A DNA stretch of 64,000 nucleotides from Berberis thunbergii (taxonomy: Eukaryota; Streptophyta; Magnoliopsida; Ranunculales; Berberidaceae), in the NCBI GenBank assembly GCA_003290165.1, contig QNQO01009176.1, positions 32,468-96,467 on the forward strand, given 5' to 3'. The position numbers were made by a program, and so were the translations under genes. The notes beneath the pieces were generated by a model that was not told where the DNA came from, ran no database searches, and saw only the letters and a program-made list of their open reading frames with translations. Below are positions 22,315 through 33,235 of the stretch, piece by piece. The first letter of the stretch is position 1. Each line of letters opens with the position of its first letter.

Positions 22315-25300
22315 TAATGCAGTAATTTTCACTCCCTTTTCCGACCCAGTTCCTACTGACATGTTGATCTGCACAAGTAACACATGTGACCCACAAACCA
22401 CCATGGGGTGGCGGTGGCACTCCGATGCTAAAGTCAGAAAATGATCTAAGGAAGGTGTAACGCTGAAACAGAAAATTTGTACCATACCTTACTGTCACGC
22501 CCTGATTTTCGAGAAAAACGAAAATCCCAATAATCCACGTAGGATTATCCGTTTTCCCCAAAAGTCGGGACATGAATTTTTCATTCACGAAAATAACAAA
22601 TGGCATCCACGAGAAATAATAAATTTTGCACAATTTACCAAATAAAGGAAAAACACAACTAATCTAAAAGTCCATCAAGGGAAGAAAAATTTTAAAACTC
22701 GCAGAGCCAACGCTAACAAGGTCAACACTTTACGAATGTATCCCTCAACAAAATACTGAATAACTCCGAATTCAAATTACAAGAATTAAACTAACACCTA
22801 CAAATAGAAAGATCTAATCTTTCGAACACGCGCAACTCCCAGCAATGCTCGTCACGTATGGTACGATGTGCTCTAAGCCCGCCCGAGATTTCTGTATCCT
22901 GAAAATAAGCTAGTCGGCTACATTCCTGAAGGAATGTACCCAAGAAGCCAAAGCCCACTTGGGTCAGCAATAAAGCTGGTGTGAAATCTCTTTATTTCCC
23001 CCAAAATCAATAAAATCGCACTTGATAACCATCAAGCTAAATACAAACAACAAACCATCACACCAATAGGTAGTTCCTCAACGAGGCAATCATATCATCA
23101 TTCTAATATGTAAATATACATTTACCTATACTTACCCTATAGGAGTCGACTATGGCAAGTCTACCCTACAGAAATATTAGTGGACTTGCCATCCTGCATA
23201 AAAAGGATTAGAAACAATACAACGTCATTTATTCTTTTTATTTGAATTAGGTTCATCTTTTTAACGGATTGATCACTTAGACGATACCACATTCGCACCA
23301 CCTCCGTGCCGAACATACATGCCCGTATGCCTCTCTCATATAAAGGAGGACTACTCCGTCATCCATGCCTAAGTGGGGACATCACATACAGGCATGCATC
23401 GCGGATACCCCTAACTATATGAGTACCAAAAGCCGCCCTTGGGCTATCAATGCGCATAAACTCACGTCACATTTTTGATGGATAAATATCAAAGCCTATT
23501 TTAGGCATACAAACTCACCACATTTCCGCAAGACTAACCCGAAGGTTATTTTAGTTTCTCTAGTAAGAAATGGGTGCCCCAACTCCGCAAGACGACCCAC
23601 TGGTCATTTAGTTTCTCTAGTAAGAGAGGGGAAATAATAAACAAAAGAGATGTGGTATTTCTAAGTGATACAAGTCCAAGTGATTTATATTTTCAGAAAT
23701 CAAGGTTTTCCAATATCATTTATTTTTGATAACTCAGAATTTCTCCACAATGACATTTTGTCATACATAAATGGATTCACCATCTATCCACCCACATTTT
23801 TGGGGAAAACATAACATATACATCAATTATGCTTTATAACAACATGACAATCACGTGACATTCTTATATATAAATACTAAGTGTCAGGTTCATCATAGAT
23901 CAGCTTATTCTTAAAAGAAAAATAAAGCTTAATCTTATACACAGTTCTATACTTCTGATAAAGCATTCACTATGTAAATCAAGTAAGCACGAGTTCATAT
24001 AACCCAGTAAAAGTTCTTTATTAACAACAAGCACGTATTGTTAGAACCCAATTATGTTGAACAATATATTGCTAGATGTAGTTGTAATCTCGAAATTAAT
24101 GCATGCCAGAAATTTATCATATACAAATAAATATCGAAATTACCAAAACAATTAATGCATGCCAGAGATCATCATATACAAATAAGTATACAAATAAACA
24201 ATTATCAAAAGATACATCTCCTGACCCTTTTTGAAAAAAGCAATGGAAATCCCAATTTGTTTGTGTCACATCAGTCATACATTCTCATCCCCCTTATATA
24301 AATAAAATCAACAAGTCAAAAAGGTCTTCCCATAGTAAAGATTAAAGGACGATGAGACAAGCTCCCCCTTCCCATCATTCCCATCATATAAAAAAATCCA
24401 TCCCATCACAAAGGAAAACTCGTCTCTTTCTCATAAATGAAAACTCATATAGGAAAATCCATCCCATCACATTATGACACAAAAGAAAACGAAAATAAAA
24501 TAAAATACAGAGACTCACAAACTCCCCCCTTTCTCCCATCATTTCCATCATTCATGTAACCCATCCCATCATAAAGAAAACCCATCATTTGCTACACACT
24601 TCCATGCTTAAGCACATTATGACACAAAAGAAAAAACGAAAAACGAGGGAATAAAAAGTAGAGACTCACCTCTTTCTTCCTCCCTTTCTTCTTCTCCTTT
24701 CTCCCTTCTATCTTTTTTTTTTTTTTGTCTTGTTAGCGGCGAGATAGCAATTAGAATAACCTACCCTATTTATTCCTACCAATTAGGGCTTTGCCCGAGG
24801 TTATGGACACCCCATCTTTCTACTTGATACCACCGCATATTAAATAAAATTAAAATTAAACAAATAAATAATTAATTAATTAAAAGTATTATATATTAAA
24901 TTAGGGTCGTTACACTTACCAACCTCATGTCTTACTTATAATGCAAGGAGCCCTGGTTCAACCAGGCCATTGTAGGCGTAGTTTAGGGAGGAGATCTTCA
25001 TGGAGATCGCTCCCTAATTAAGAGTCGTGTTGTATGAGGGAAGTTTCCTGTTAGCTATGCTCTCCTATATACGCGGGAAATAATTTCCAATCCAATAGCA
25101 ACACGTAGAAGGAAGTTTCCCTGTGTGGAAGATACTCTGGAGTTTGCTTCCTAGTTGAAAGCAGAGAGCAACTGTAGTTGTCCGTCCGAAGTCAATCCTC
25201 GAGATACTTGCCTGAAAAGGGCTTATGGGTATCGTGGATAGTTGTGAGACATGTGGGCCCAGCATGTTGTGATAGTTAGGGTCTGCTTGGCGAACCAAAG

Positions 25301-25421
25301 TTGAGCGAGCTTAGATCCGCTGGGCTGGATATGTGTTGGGCCGATGCTTGGGCCTGTAGTTCCTCAAGATCATCATGGCATGTGTTTGGCTAAGGAGTGT
25401 GACCGTTTTTATGTATCATCA
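22315..25421 (-). repeat. 5' LTR of Tat-like element, split by a solo LTR
   Basis: The LTR consists of 22315-22492 and 24915-25421 (about 685 bases together), interrupted by the insertion at 22493-24914. It ends with ATGTATCATCA, followed by the ATACT target duplication. Confidence 0.9.
22493..24914. mobile_element. Nested 2.4-kb solo LTR
   Basis: 2422 bases begin TGTCACGCCCTGATTTT and end AGGGTCGTTACA, with exact CTTAC duplications at 22488-22492 and 24915-24919. The interior has no coding sequence and no second copy of its ends, as expected of a solo LTR left by recombination. Large LTRs starting TGTCACG are usual in Tekay/Del-type Gypsy elements; that family assignment is inference. Open frames within it are not credible. 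Confidence 0.88.
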
Positions 25422-25857
25422 ATACTAATTATATGTTATACACATAATTTATAAAATTAAACATATATATCAATTGGGTTTAGTTCCTTAGGTTTTTTTC
25501 AATCTGAAACTGAAAACTGAACCAATCAATTCAGTTTCAAAATGTTACAAACCAAACTGAAATAAAACCAAATCAAATCGGTTGGTCTGATTTCATTCAG
25601 AAGGCTTAATCAATTCGTTACTTTTTTGTTTATCCCCAGTTTCAAACAATGCTAATAGCTAACATGGATGCTAAAAAGAGCTCTCAACGATTTTGAGGGA
25701 CATGTAACACCATTGAAAATATTATTCCCACCACGTCAAAGAAGCAAAATCTTTTCTTCCAAACCCAACGTCGTATGTCACAATCCATCGTTATAGTAAA
25801 CTGGCAAAAAACCTCACCCCTCTAAACCCTCAGGCTATTCATCTTCATTATCCCTCT
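25422..25857. other. Spacer between the two Tat-like elements
   Basis: 436 AT-rich bases without a gene. CCAAACTGAAATAAAACC here resembles words at 12600-12630 on the other side of the minus-strand element, hinting that both were one older repeat. Confidence 0.45.
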
Positions 25858-28440
25858 TAATGATACATAAAAATGGCCATATCACTGAGCCATACATGTG
25901 TCGCGATGATCTCGAGGAAATACGAACCCCAACGTCAGCCCAACACTAATCCGGCCCAAGCGGTTTCAAGCCCGCCTAATCTAGTCCACCAGACATACCC
26001 GAACTCTTACAGCATGCTAGGTCCACACGTCTCACAACTATCCTCAATACCTGTAAGTCCTACTAAGGAAAGTATCTCGAGGATCAGCTTCAGACGGGAA
26101 ACTACAACAGTTTTTTGCTTTGGACTAGGAAGCAAATTTCAAAGTACATTCCACACAGGGAAACTCCATTTTACGAATTGCTCTTTGATTAAGAACTATC
26201 TCTTGCATATCTAGGAGCACAGGGCTAACATGCAACTTTCCTTCTACAGCACGACTCCTAATTAGATAAAGATCTCCACGAAGATCTCCTTCCTAAACTA
26301 CGCCTACGATGGCCTGGTAGAACAAAGACTCGTGCACTGTAAATAAGACATGAGGTTGGTAAGTGATGTGGGTTTAACTAACCTAAATAAATAGGTTAAT
26401 TCAGCCCACTTGTAATAACCGCAAGTGCACGGTACCTAACTGGTAGACAACGGCAAGTACGGGTCGATCCCACGAAGAAGGTGGATTTAATTGAATTTTA
26501 GAAATTATCTAAACTAATTTTAAGGAAAATGGGGTTACAGTGTTTTTAAAACTAAACTAAAAATAAATTAAAAATAAGAAAAATAAAAATAAAATAACAG
26601 ATAGATGAGATGGGTTTTGTGGGCTTGGACTCACCAATGAGTTGGTAAAATTATTTAAATCTAAATTACTGAATTTAAAAACGAGAAACTTTAGGGATGA
26701 AAATCCCTTGCTTACACTGAATATGTGATCGCTAAAATTCAATTCAAATTATATCATGTTTCTATCAAACATTAACAAATTATTTCAAGCAAATACGCTC
26801 TTACTAAGTATTAAGTGTCTTTTTAGGGCACAATTAATCAAAGTTTAAGCTTAATATTTTTAGCACATGCTTTGAATATTGATAAAGGGTAATTCTAACA
26901 ACCAAACATATCAAGATTAATTTCTCGAAAATCAAGGGTGAAAGCAATTTATCAAAAATTCAGAAATAAATTGTAATTAACAATTAAGTACACAATTCAG
27001 TAAAATAAATCAAAATAACTTATACAACCCATTTAGTTTGTCACAAACTCGATATGGTGGTACTCAGCAGATCAGCAGGTGGTCCGAACACGAATCTCGA
27101 TACAAATGGTCCTAAAACGTTATGTGGTGGTACAAAGCAGAACCAGGGGTGTGAATAGCCAAAACAATTTTGACTCATTCTCTCGCCTCTGCTACAATAC
27201 AGAGCTTGCTCTGCCTTCTTCTCCAGCGCGACAGCGTCGCTCGCGGTGCTGTTCTTCGCACCTCGCGACCGTCCTGTCCTCCAAACGTCTCCAAAACCTG
27301 CAAAAGAAGAGAGAGGTGCAATAAGAAACTCAAAAACAGAGAGACAGAACAGGAAGGAGACTCCTTGTTTCGATTCCAGTTTCAGCAGTGGTTGTGCACC
27401 GCAGACGAGCCGCTGTGTGGTGGTTGTACGGTGGCAGAGAGACGGTAAGGATGCCGAGACGAAGAGATGACAGAGAGGAGAGGAGGAGCAAGGTCTGTGG
27501 CTCTGTCGCGAGGCAGAACAGAGCCGCTGTGAGGCTCTGTTTCATGATGGTTGTGCTGGTGGTTCTCGGTCTGTTGTCCTGGTCCTCGTGCAGAGGTGGT
27601 GGCGGAGGTGATGGATGATGGACAGGGGGAGGGAGAGGAACGGTGATGGTAAAGATTTGACGTGAAACAGGGTTGTCACGCCCCTGTTTCACGGTGGTGG
27701 CGGTTGTGCTGTCTGGAGGTGGAGGTGGTGGTGGTGCTCGGGTGATGGTGGTGGCGAGGTGGTGATTGCTGAGTGAGTGAACAGAGAATGAGTGAGAGAT
27801 GGATAGGTGGTGATGGTCTTGTGAGAATCACCTTTGAGAGGAAGAGGTTTTGATATTTTTCTAATTCTTTTTCTTCCCTTCTCTTCCTCCCTCTTTTCTC
27901 ACCCTATTATCTTCTATTTATAGAAAATTATCAAGATGAATAGGGATAAAATGAGGGAATGATTCATCAATGTATAATTTGGAGAAGGATTGGGCTTGGC
28001 ATTAGGTTTGGGTTTAGGTTATGAATTAGGTTTCGGGTTTAGGTTATGAATTAGGTTTCGGGTTTAGGTTTGTGACTGCTTTATACCACCGTTGGAATCG
28101 ACTAATTGTCGTTCCTTAACTTGTCGCCTTAATATGATTTCATCGTTTACGCTCAAATTCCTACAAAGACATGAAAACGAAATAATTACTATAAAATATA
28201 ATAATCGAAACACTAACATGTATAAATTAAGGGATATATTATGTAATAATTATGTGAATATCAATAAGCAAAGGGACGCTACAAATTTCTTGTTTACAAC
28301 ATTATGCCTTCCTCAGATCCTTGTCTGACTTTAGCATCAGACTGCCATCGGCCACCACAACGGTGGTCCGTGGCTCACGTGTGTTGCTTGTGCAGATCAA
28401 CGGGACTAGGTCAAAGTGGGGAGCGAAAAATGATGCATCA
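25858..28440 (+). repeat. 5' LTR of plus-strand Tat-like element, split
   Basis: The LTR consists of 25858-26363 and 28264-28440 (about 683 bases with one target copy), interrupted at 26364-28263. It ends AATGATGCATCA. The first bases read TAATGATACAT where the family has TGATGATACAT. Confidence 0.88.
26364..28263. mobile_element. 1.9-kb LTR-like insertion of unknown family
   Basis: 1900 bases from TGATGTGGGTTTAAC to GTGAATATCA, flanked by GTAAG (26359-26363) and ATAAG (28264-28268). This fits a TG...CA solo LTR with a slightly changed 5-bp target duplication. AATAACCGCAAGTGCACGG near 26415 is a phrase I associate with noncoding plant repeats. A GC-rich part (27180-27740) has several overlapping open frames but no domain. 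Near 27994-28072 a ~25-bp unit containing GGGTTTAGGTTATGAATTAG is repeated about three times. Confidence 0.65.
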
Positions 28441-28512
28441 ATTTGGCGCAATCCGTGGGGACGACAAAGTTCCAAACTTTTCACCAGTATCGTCTCCCTT
28501 CGAAACAGAGAG
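28441..28512 (+). other. Leader of plus-strand Tat-like element
   Basis: TTTGGCGCAATCCGTGGGG directly after the LTR occupies the primer-binding position. It matches the corresponding minus-strand site at 22296-22314. Confidence 0.6.
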
Positions 28513-28900
28513 ATGGCGACTAGTCCACGCGAGAAGAGAAAGCGAGGGGAAGCGTCGGGCGCTCAACCTAGCATTGAATCACCACCTTCGACAACGCGAG
28601 TAACGCGCAAACATCAGTTTGGCGCTCCTGGAACAGTGGCAACACCAATGAACCCCGAGTTGGATGTACGATCTCTTTTCATACACCAGGCTTTGTCAAT
28701 GATTAAGACACTCACATCAATGAAGTAAAGGCTTGACGAGACACTAAAGACGTATTTAACCCGCTTTAACAATGAGTTAACCACCGTCCACGTGTGCAAC
28801 AATACGACGACAGTCTCAGCTTTCATTAATGGATTGCGAAAAGGAAAGTTCTACAACTTTCTAACACTTGACCCTATGGCAAGCTGGCAGACCTAACGAA
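28513..28900 (+). pseudogene. Tat-like gag N-terminal remnant
   Basis: ATG 28513 opens 71 codons (MATSPREKRKRGEASG...) that end at a stop at 28726-28728. The following frame gives ETLKTYLTRFNNELTTVHVC, AFINGLRKGKFYNFLTLDP, typical of retrotransposon Gag (capsid) in Tat/Athila-type elements. Further parts of gag are degraded up to about 29140. The first stop follows a lysine codon and is likely a mutation. No zinc knuckle or protease follows. Confidence 0.8.
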
Positions 28901-29140
28901 TGAAGTGTAAAGCTTCATTGCCCTAGGAGAAGAATGGCAACACGAAGAGAAATTGAATCCAATGAGCAATAGATCAATAGAATATCTGTGCTAAATGGAG
29001 CCCATTCCGAGTTCGAACTATCCAACAGTCCAGGAAGAGGGCGCTATGAGGTATGAGGATCCAAGAGATACACGACGACCAAATGGAGGTTACCAACTGA
29101 ACGATCCTAGAGACCATCAAAAGAAAACTTGACGCAACCA

Positions 29141-29358
29141 AAGGGAAATGGGTTCTAAAGCTACCATGACTACTTTGGGCATATCAGACAACCAAAAAAG
29201 TCCCTATCAGAGAAAAACCTTTCATCCTCATACGAGTCAGAAGCTATGGTTCCGATAGAACTCGAGGTGCCAACCTTCCGAATAGAGGAGTTCAAACCAG
29301 ACAGTAACGACGAAGCCTTGCGCGTATGGCTAGACAACCTCGACGAGAAGCGGGATAT
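29141..29358 (+). repeat. Internal direct repeat, first copy
   Basis: From GGGAAATGGGTTCTAAAG to GACGAGAAGCGGGATA. It recurs almost unchanged at 30379-30595 within the same element. Confidence 0.88.
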
Positions 29359-29632
29359 AGTCTCCGCAAAAATAGCCGCCTAACAACAATGAATGGCGCA
29401 ATATTATAACGAGAAGGTTAGACCACGCGATTTCAATGTGGGAGATTGGGTGCTCAGGAATACCCAACAAAACACCAAAGAAGCCGACATAGGAAAGCTA
29501 TACCCAAACTGGGAAGGACCTTACAGAGTCACTAAGGTCAACAGGCCGAGAACGTACTGGTTGGAAGATACATATGATAACAGGCTTAAACGACCATGGA
29601 ATGTAGAGCATCTAAAAACGTATTATCAATAA
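29240..29632 (+). pseudogene. Tat-like integrase C-terminal remnant
   Basis: Translation gives MVPIELEVPTFRIEEF, then after two in-frame stops near 29381-29392 MAQYYNEKVRPRDFNVGDWV and LYPNWEGPYRVTKVN, ending YYQ-stop at 29630-29632. This is the integrase C-terminal domain, which in intact elements follows the D,D-35-E core. Positions equivalent to Tyr and Arg in the minus-strand copy (AYQQRM) are stop codons here. The core is deleted, with the junction in about 29140-29240. Confidence 0.85.
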
Positions 29633-29699
29633 AATATTTGCTTATGCCAAAACTTTCACTATTGTCCGTTACGACCCTCGAAAAGCCCGATTGTGGCCA

Positions 29700-30345
29700 G
29701 ACTCGAATATCGTCCCAAAGCCTAGCTGTTGTGCGTGGGCCACGACGATCGAGGAAGTGGGAGTCTAGTTACCCCTAGTCCGCGGATGACGACGACTCGC
29801 CAAGAGATCATTGCCATCCAACAGACAATGATCTCTGAAGTTACCAGGTAAGCTTAGTCAGATCACGACTAATGAAGACGGCTTCTCGTACCCAAAGCTT
29901 AGTCCGCTAAGCGCGGGCCACGATGGCCAAGGAAGTGGGAATTTAGTCAGCGCTAGCAATGATGGCCGAGGAAGTGGGAATCTAGTCAGCGCTAGTCCAC
30001 TGATGACAACGACTTGCCAAGGTATCATTGCTCTTTAACAGACAATGATCTCCGAACTTACCAGGTAAGCTTAGTCAGTCTGCGACTAATGACAACAGCT
30101 TCTGGTGCCTAAAGCCTAGTTCGCTGCATGCGAGCCAAGATGGCCAAGGAAGTGGGAGTCTAGTCAGTGCTAGTTCGCTGAGGACAACGACTCGCCAAGG
30201 GATCATTGCTCTCCAACATACAATGATCGCCGAACTTACCAGAAAATCTTAGTTAGTTCGCGACTGATGACAACGGCTTCTGGTGCCCAAAGCCTAGTTC
30301 ACTGCACGCGGGCCACGACGACCGAGGAAGTGGAAGTCTAGTCTG
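29700..30345 (+). repeat. 177-bp-type repeats, opposite orientation
   Basis: About three units with CAATGATCTCCGAACTTACC, AAGCCTAGTTCGCTGC and GAGGAAGTGGGAGTCTAGTC. These are reverse complements of the core words in 18130-19890. Unit starts differ by about 180-220 bases; the longer spacing includes a local duplication of GAGGAAGTGGGAATNTAGTC near 29930-29990. Confidence 0.88.
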
Positions 30346-30378
30346 CTAATGTCCAAACGCGGGAGCAATGTCCAAAGG

Positions 30379-30595
30379 GAAATGGGTTCTAGAGCTACCA
30401 TGACTACTTTGGGCATATCAGACAACCAAAAAAGTCCCTATCAGAAAAAAACCTTTCACCCTCATACGAATCAGAAGCTATGGTTCCGATAGAACTCGAG
30501 GTGCCAACCTTCTGAATAGAGGAGTTCAAACTAGACAGTAACGACGAAGCCTTGCGCGTATGGCTAGACAACCTCGACGAGAAGCGGGATACAAT
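30379..30595 (+). repeat. Internal direct repeat, second copy
   Basis: It repeats 29141-29358 and is bracketed by CCAAACGCGGGAGCAATGTC at about 30353 and again at about 30611, so it looks pasted into the 3' untranslated region. Confidence 0.88.
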
Positions 30596-31020
30596 CAGGC
30601 CTAAACCTCCAAACGCGGGAGCAATGTCCAAATCGCTCAAGTTACGATGCAAACTACAAAGTCGGATCAACTCAATTTAGTCAACCAAGCTACCTTCGAA
30701 GAACTGGATGCAAGTGAGGGATAACAAGCCCTTGGGAGAAAGTTCATCATTGTCAGCCCAGTAGAAAGAACAAATCAAATTTTACCGCAATACTATTGCT
30801 CGAAAGAATAGTGCAGATAAGAATAAGAAAATATGCATCAAAGCGGCTAATATTTATGGGGAAGACAAATTATATTTTCCCTCATTGAGCAGTCGCATAC
30901 CCTTTAATGTTGTGCACAGCTCGAGGAAAACGCTTCGAGTCTAATCATCACGACGGTATGGTCTCCTTTTCAAAGAGTCAATGGACCAACTTAACGCCCC
31001 ACTAACTCGGGGGGAGTAGC
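30596..31020 (+). other. 3' untranslated part and polypurine tract
   Basis: No coding sequence recognised. The run CTCGGGGGGAGTAGC at 31007-31020 is the polypurine tract abutting the 3' LTR. Confidence 0.65.
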
Positions 31021-31693
31021 TGATGATGCATAAAAATGGCCATATCCTTGAGCCATACACGTGTCCCGATGATCTCGAGAAAATACGGGCCCTAGCGTCA
31101 GCCCAACACTGATCCGACCCAAGCGGTTTCAAGCCCGCCTAATCTAGTCCGTCGGACGAACCCGAACTCTTGCAGCATGCTAGGCCCACGCGTCTCACAA
31201 CTATCATCAATACCCGTAAGTTCTACTAAGGCAAGTATCTCAAGGATCAGCTTCGGACGGGCAACTACAACAACTATTTTCTTCCAACTAGGAAGCAAAT
31301 ACCATAGTACATTCCATACAGGGAAACTCCCTTCTACGGATTGCTCTTGGATTGTAAACTATCTCCCACGTATCTGGGAGCACAGAGCTAACAGGGAACT
31401 TTCTTCCTCTGGCACGACTCCAAATTAAATAAGGATCTCCACGAAGATCTCCTTCCTAAACTATGCCTACGATGGACTTCAGGACTCCTGCACTATAAAT
31501 AAGACATGAGGTTGGTAAACTAAGAGACGCTACAAAATTCCATGTTTACAATATTATGCATTCCTCAGATCTCTGTCTGACTTTAGCATCGAAGTGTCAT
31601 CGGCCACCATAACGGTATTCCGTGGCTCACGTGCATTACTTGTGCAAGTCAGCGGGACTATGTCAAAGCAGGGAGAGGAAAATGATTGCATCA
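31021..31693 (+). repeat. 3' LTR of plus-strand Tat-like element
   Basis: 673 bases from TGATGATGCATAAAAATGG to ATGATTGCATCA. This is an uninterrupted version of the LTR, useful for defining the insertion points in the other copies. Confidence 0.92.
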
Positions 31694-31902
31694 CCTCCTC
31701 TCCTATATATTTACCCTTAGATCCCACAAACAAACCCCTCTTTCAAACCTCGATCTTTTTCTTCTCCTTATTAAGAAATGCAACCATCATACGACGCCTA
31801 ATGACTACTTTCGACATCCTAACTATTAGATTCACTGAAAATAAAATAGAGATAAAGACAGATAAATGACTAGTGCATGAGCCACACATAACCCAAAGGG
31901 AA

Positions 31903-32138
31903 CACATATCCCTGAACCATACACGTGTCGCAATGATCTCGAGAAAATATGGGCCCCAGCGTCAGCCCAACACTGATCCGGCCCAAGCGATTTCAAGTTT
32001 GCCTAATCTAGTTTGCCAGACGGACCCAAACTCTTACAACATGCTAGGCCCACACGTCTCACAACTATCCTCAATACCTGTAAGTCCTACTAAGGCAAGT
32101 ATCTCGAAGATCAGCTTCAGACGAACAACTATAGCAGC
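31903..32138 (+). repeat. Truncated third LTR copy
   Basis: From ATATCCCTGAACCATACACG to TCAGACGAACAAC this matches the first third of the 3' LTR at 31021. Both ends are cut and no internal sequence is attached. Confidence 0.85.
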
Positions 32139-33235
32139 TCTTGCAAAAGTCAAACCTCCCCCACCAGTGTGCGCATACGGTCAACTTATAGAAACTTTAC
32201 TATAGTGTCCCCCTTCAAATCTCACAAATACCTTGTTTGCCTCGTAAGTTTACAAATTTTGATATGTAATTCATTTAGATTCTTTGTCCTTGTCTCACTC
32301 TATTTCCTCCCCCCACCAGCAGGACACTTCCTATTATACGAATTTTGGGCCTTAAATTGTGGGTTCATGTAGTTTCCTTGTGGATTTCTCCATTTTTTTT
32401 GAAAGGCGAGCGGGGTTTTTATAGGATCCCGAAACCCATTAAAGACCAAAAGTGGTCAACACACCATAAATTGATAAAGATGCCGCAAGTTGGGTTCGAA
32501 CCCATGACCAAGTGGTACCATCCGTCAAGCTCCAACCGTTGAGTTGTCATGCCATTGGCCATTTTGTGTTAACTTCAGTGATCCTTAAAACCTCTTCAAA
32601 ATTATAGCATGGTAATTGGTAGAAAACTCAATCAATGTGGGAAACTCAAAAAGAAAATTGAATAGGTATAGAAATATTGGTGGAGAACTTAGGAAAGGGA
32701 GAATGGTGGTGGTCTGTAACAATTTAAAGAGGAATGTGGAGAGGGGTTGATGTTGGTCAGAGACGAACTGATTAGGAGGGAGAGATGTGTTTACTGAAGA
32801 AATGAAGAGGAAGGGCGTGGGGTTTGTTGTTGGTCCGAAAGAACTTTAGAGGAAAGGAGAGGGGGTTTGTTCTGGTCGAAGACAAACTAAATAAAAAGGG
32901 TTGGGGAAGGGGCAGTCGTTGGTGGTGTGTGTTGTTTGCAGATAGAAGTAAGGGAGGGGATGGAGAAGATGATGTTTATTTATTTAATTTTTTATTTGTT
33001 TCTAACTATTGAATTTTCATTGAGATACGCTTCTTTGTTTAGAATCTAAACCACCTCGAGATACAAACCTTTTAATCTTAGTCTTAGATCTACTAGGGTA
33101 TTTTAGTCATCATAATATTGACATTTTGAAAACAATTTTTGACATCATAGTCAACGTGCATGTGCAGCTAGTCCTAGGGGTAGATCGTAGACAATATGCA
33201 TTGGTGGTATCCTCTAATTAGCGATTTATTACAAG
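32139..33235. other. Spacer with a tRNA-like B-box motif
   Basis: No gene. At about 32488-32501 TGGGTTCGAACCCATG resembles a polymerase III B box, in a block (32390-32560) that reads like a dispersed plant repeat. I found no matching A box at the right distance, so I do not call a SINE or tRNA. The G-rich part 32690-32990 contains only chance frames. Confidence 0.4.

Larger units (their letters stand above)
12694..25421 (-). mobile_element. Tat-like Gypsy LTR retrotransposon, deleted, with nested insertions
   Basis: The minus-strand element has LTRs at both ends and the target duplication ATACT (12689-12693 and 25422-25426). Read on the minus strand it runs: 5' LTR, short gag piece, RNase H, integrase, tandem repeats, an antisense ORF, polypurine tract, 3' LTR. 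The rest of gag, protease and reverse transcriptase are missing. Repeats in the 3' untranslated region and an antisense extra ORF are known traits of the plant Tat lineage, which is why I place it there. Later insertions are a hAT element (15522-16472) and a solo LTR (22493-24914). Without these it would be about 9.3 kb. Confidence 0.92.
25858..31693 (+). mobile_element. Tat-like Gypsy relative on plus strand, strongly deleted
   Basis: LTRs at 25858-28440 (split) and 31021-31693 belong to the same family as those at 12694 and 22315. Flanks are CCTCT (25853-25857) and CCTCC (31694-31698), a 5-bp target duplication with one change. Inside are a gag N-terminal piece, the C-terminal end of integrase, 177-bp-type repeats and a polypurine tract. 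Protease, reverse transcriptase, RNase H, the integrase core and the antisense ORF are gone. A 1.9-kb insertion sits in the 5' LTR. Confidence 0.9.

Noticed and set aside
27079..27692. Cluster of overlapping frames in a GC-rich stretch
   Set aside because: Several frames on both strands are open at once, a composition effect; no domain, and the stretch lies inside an insertion.
32390..32560. tRNA gene or SINE suggested by GGGTTCGAACCC
   Set aside because: The B-box-like word is present, but no A box at the proper distance, no cloverleaf that I could draw, and no poly(A) or target duplication.
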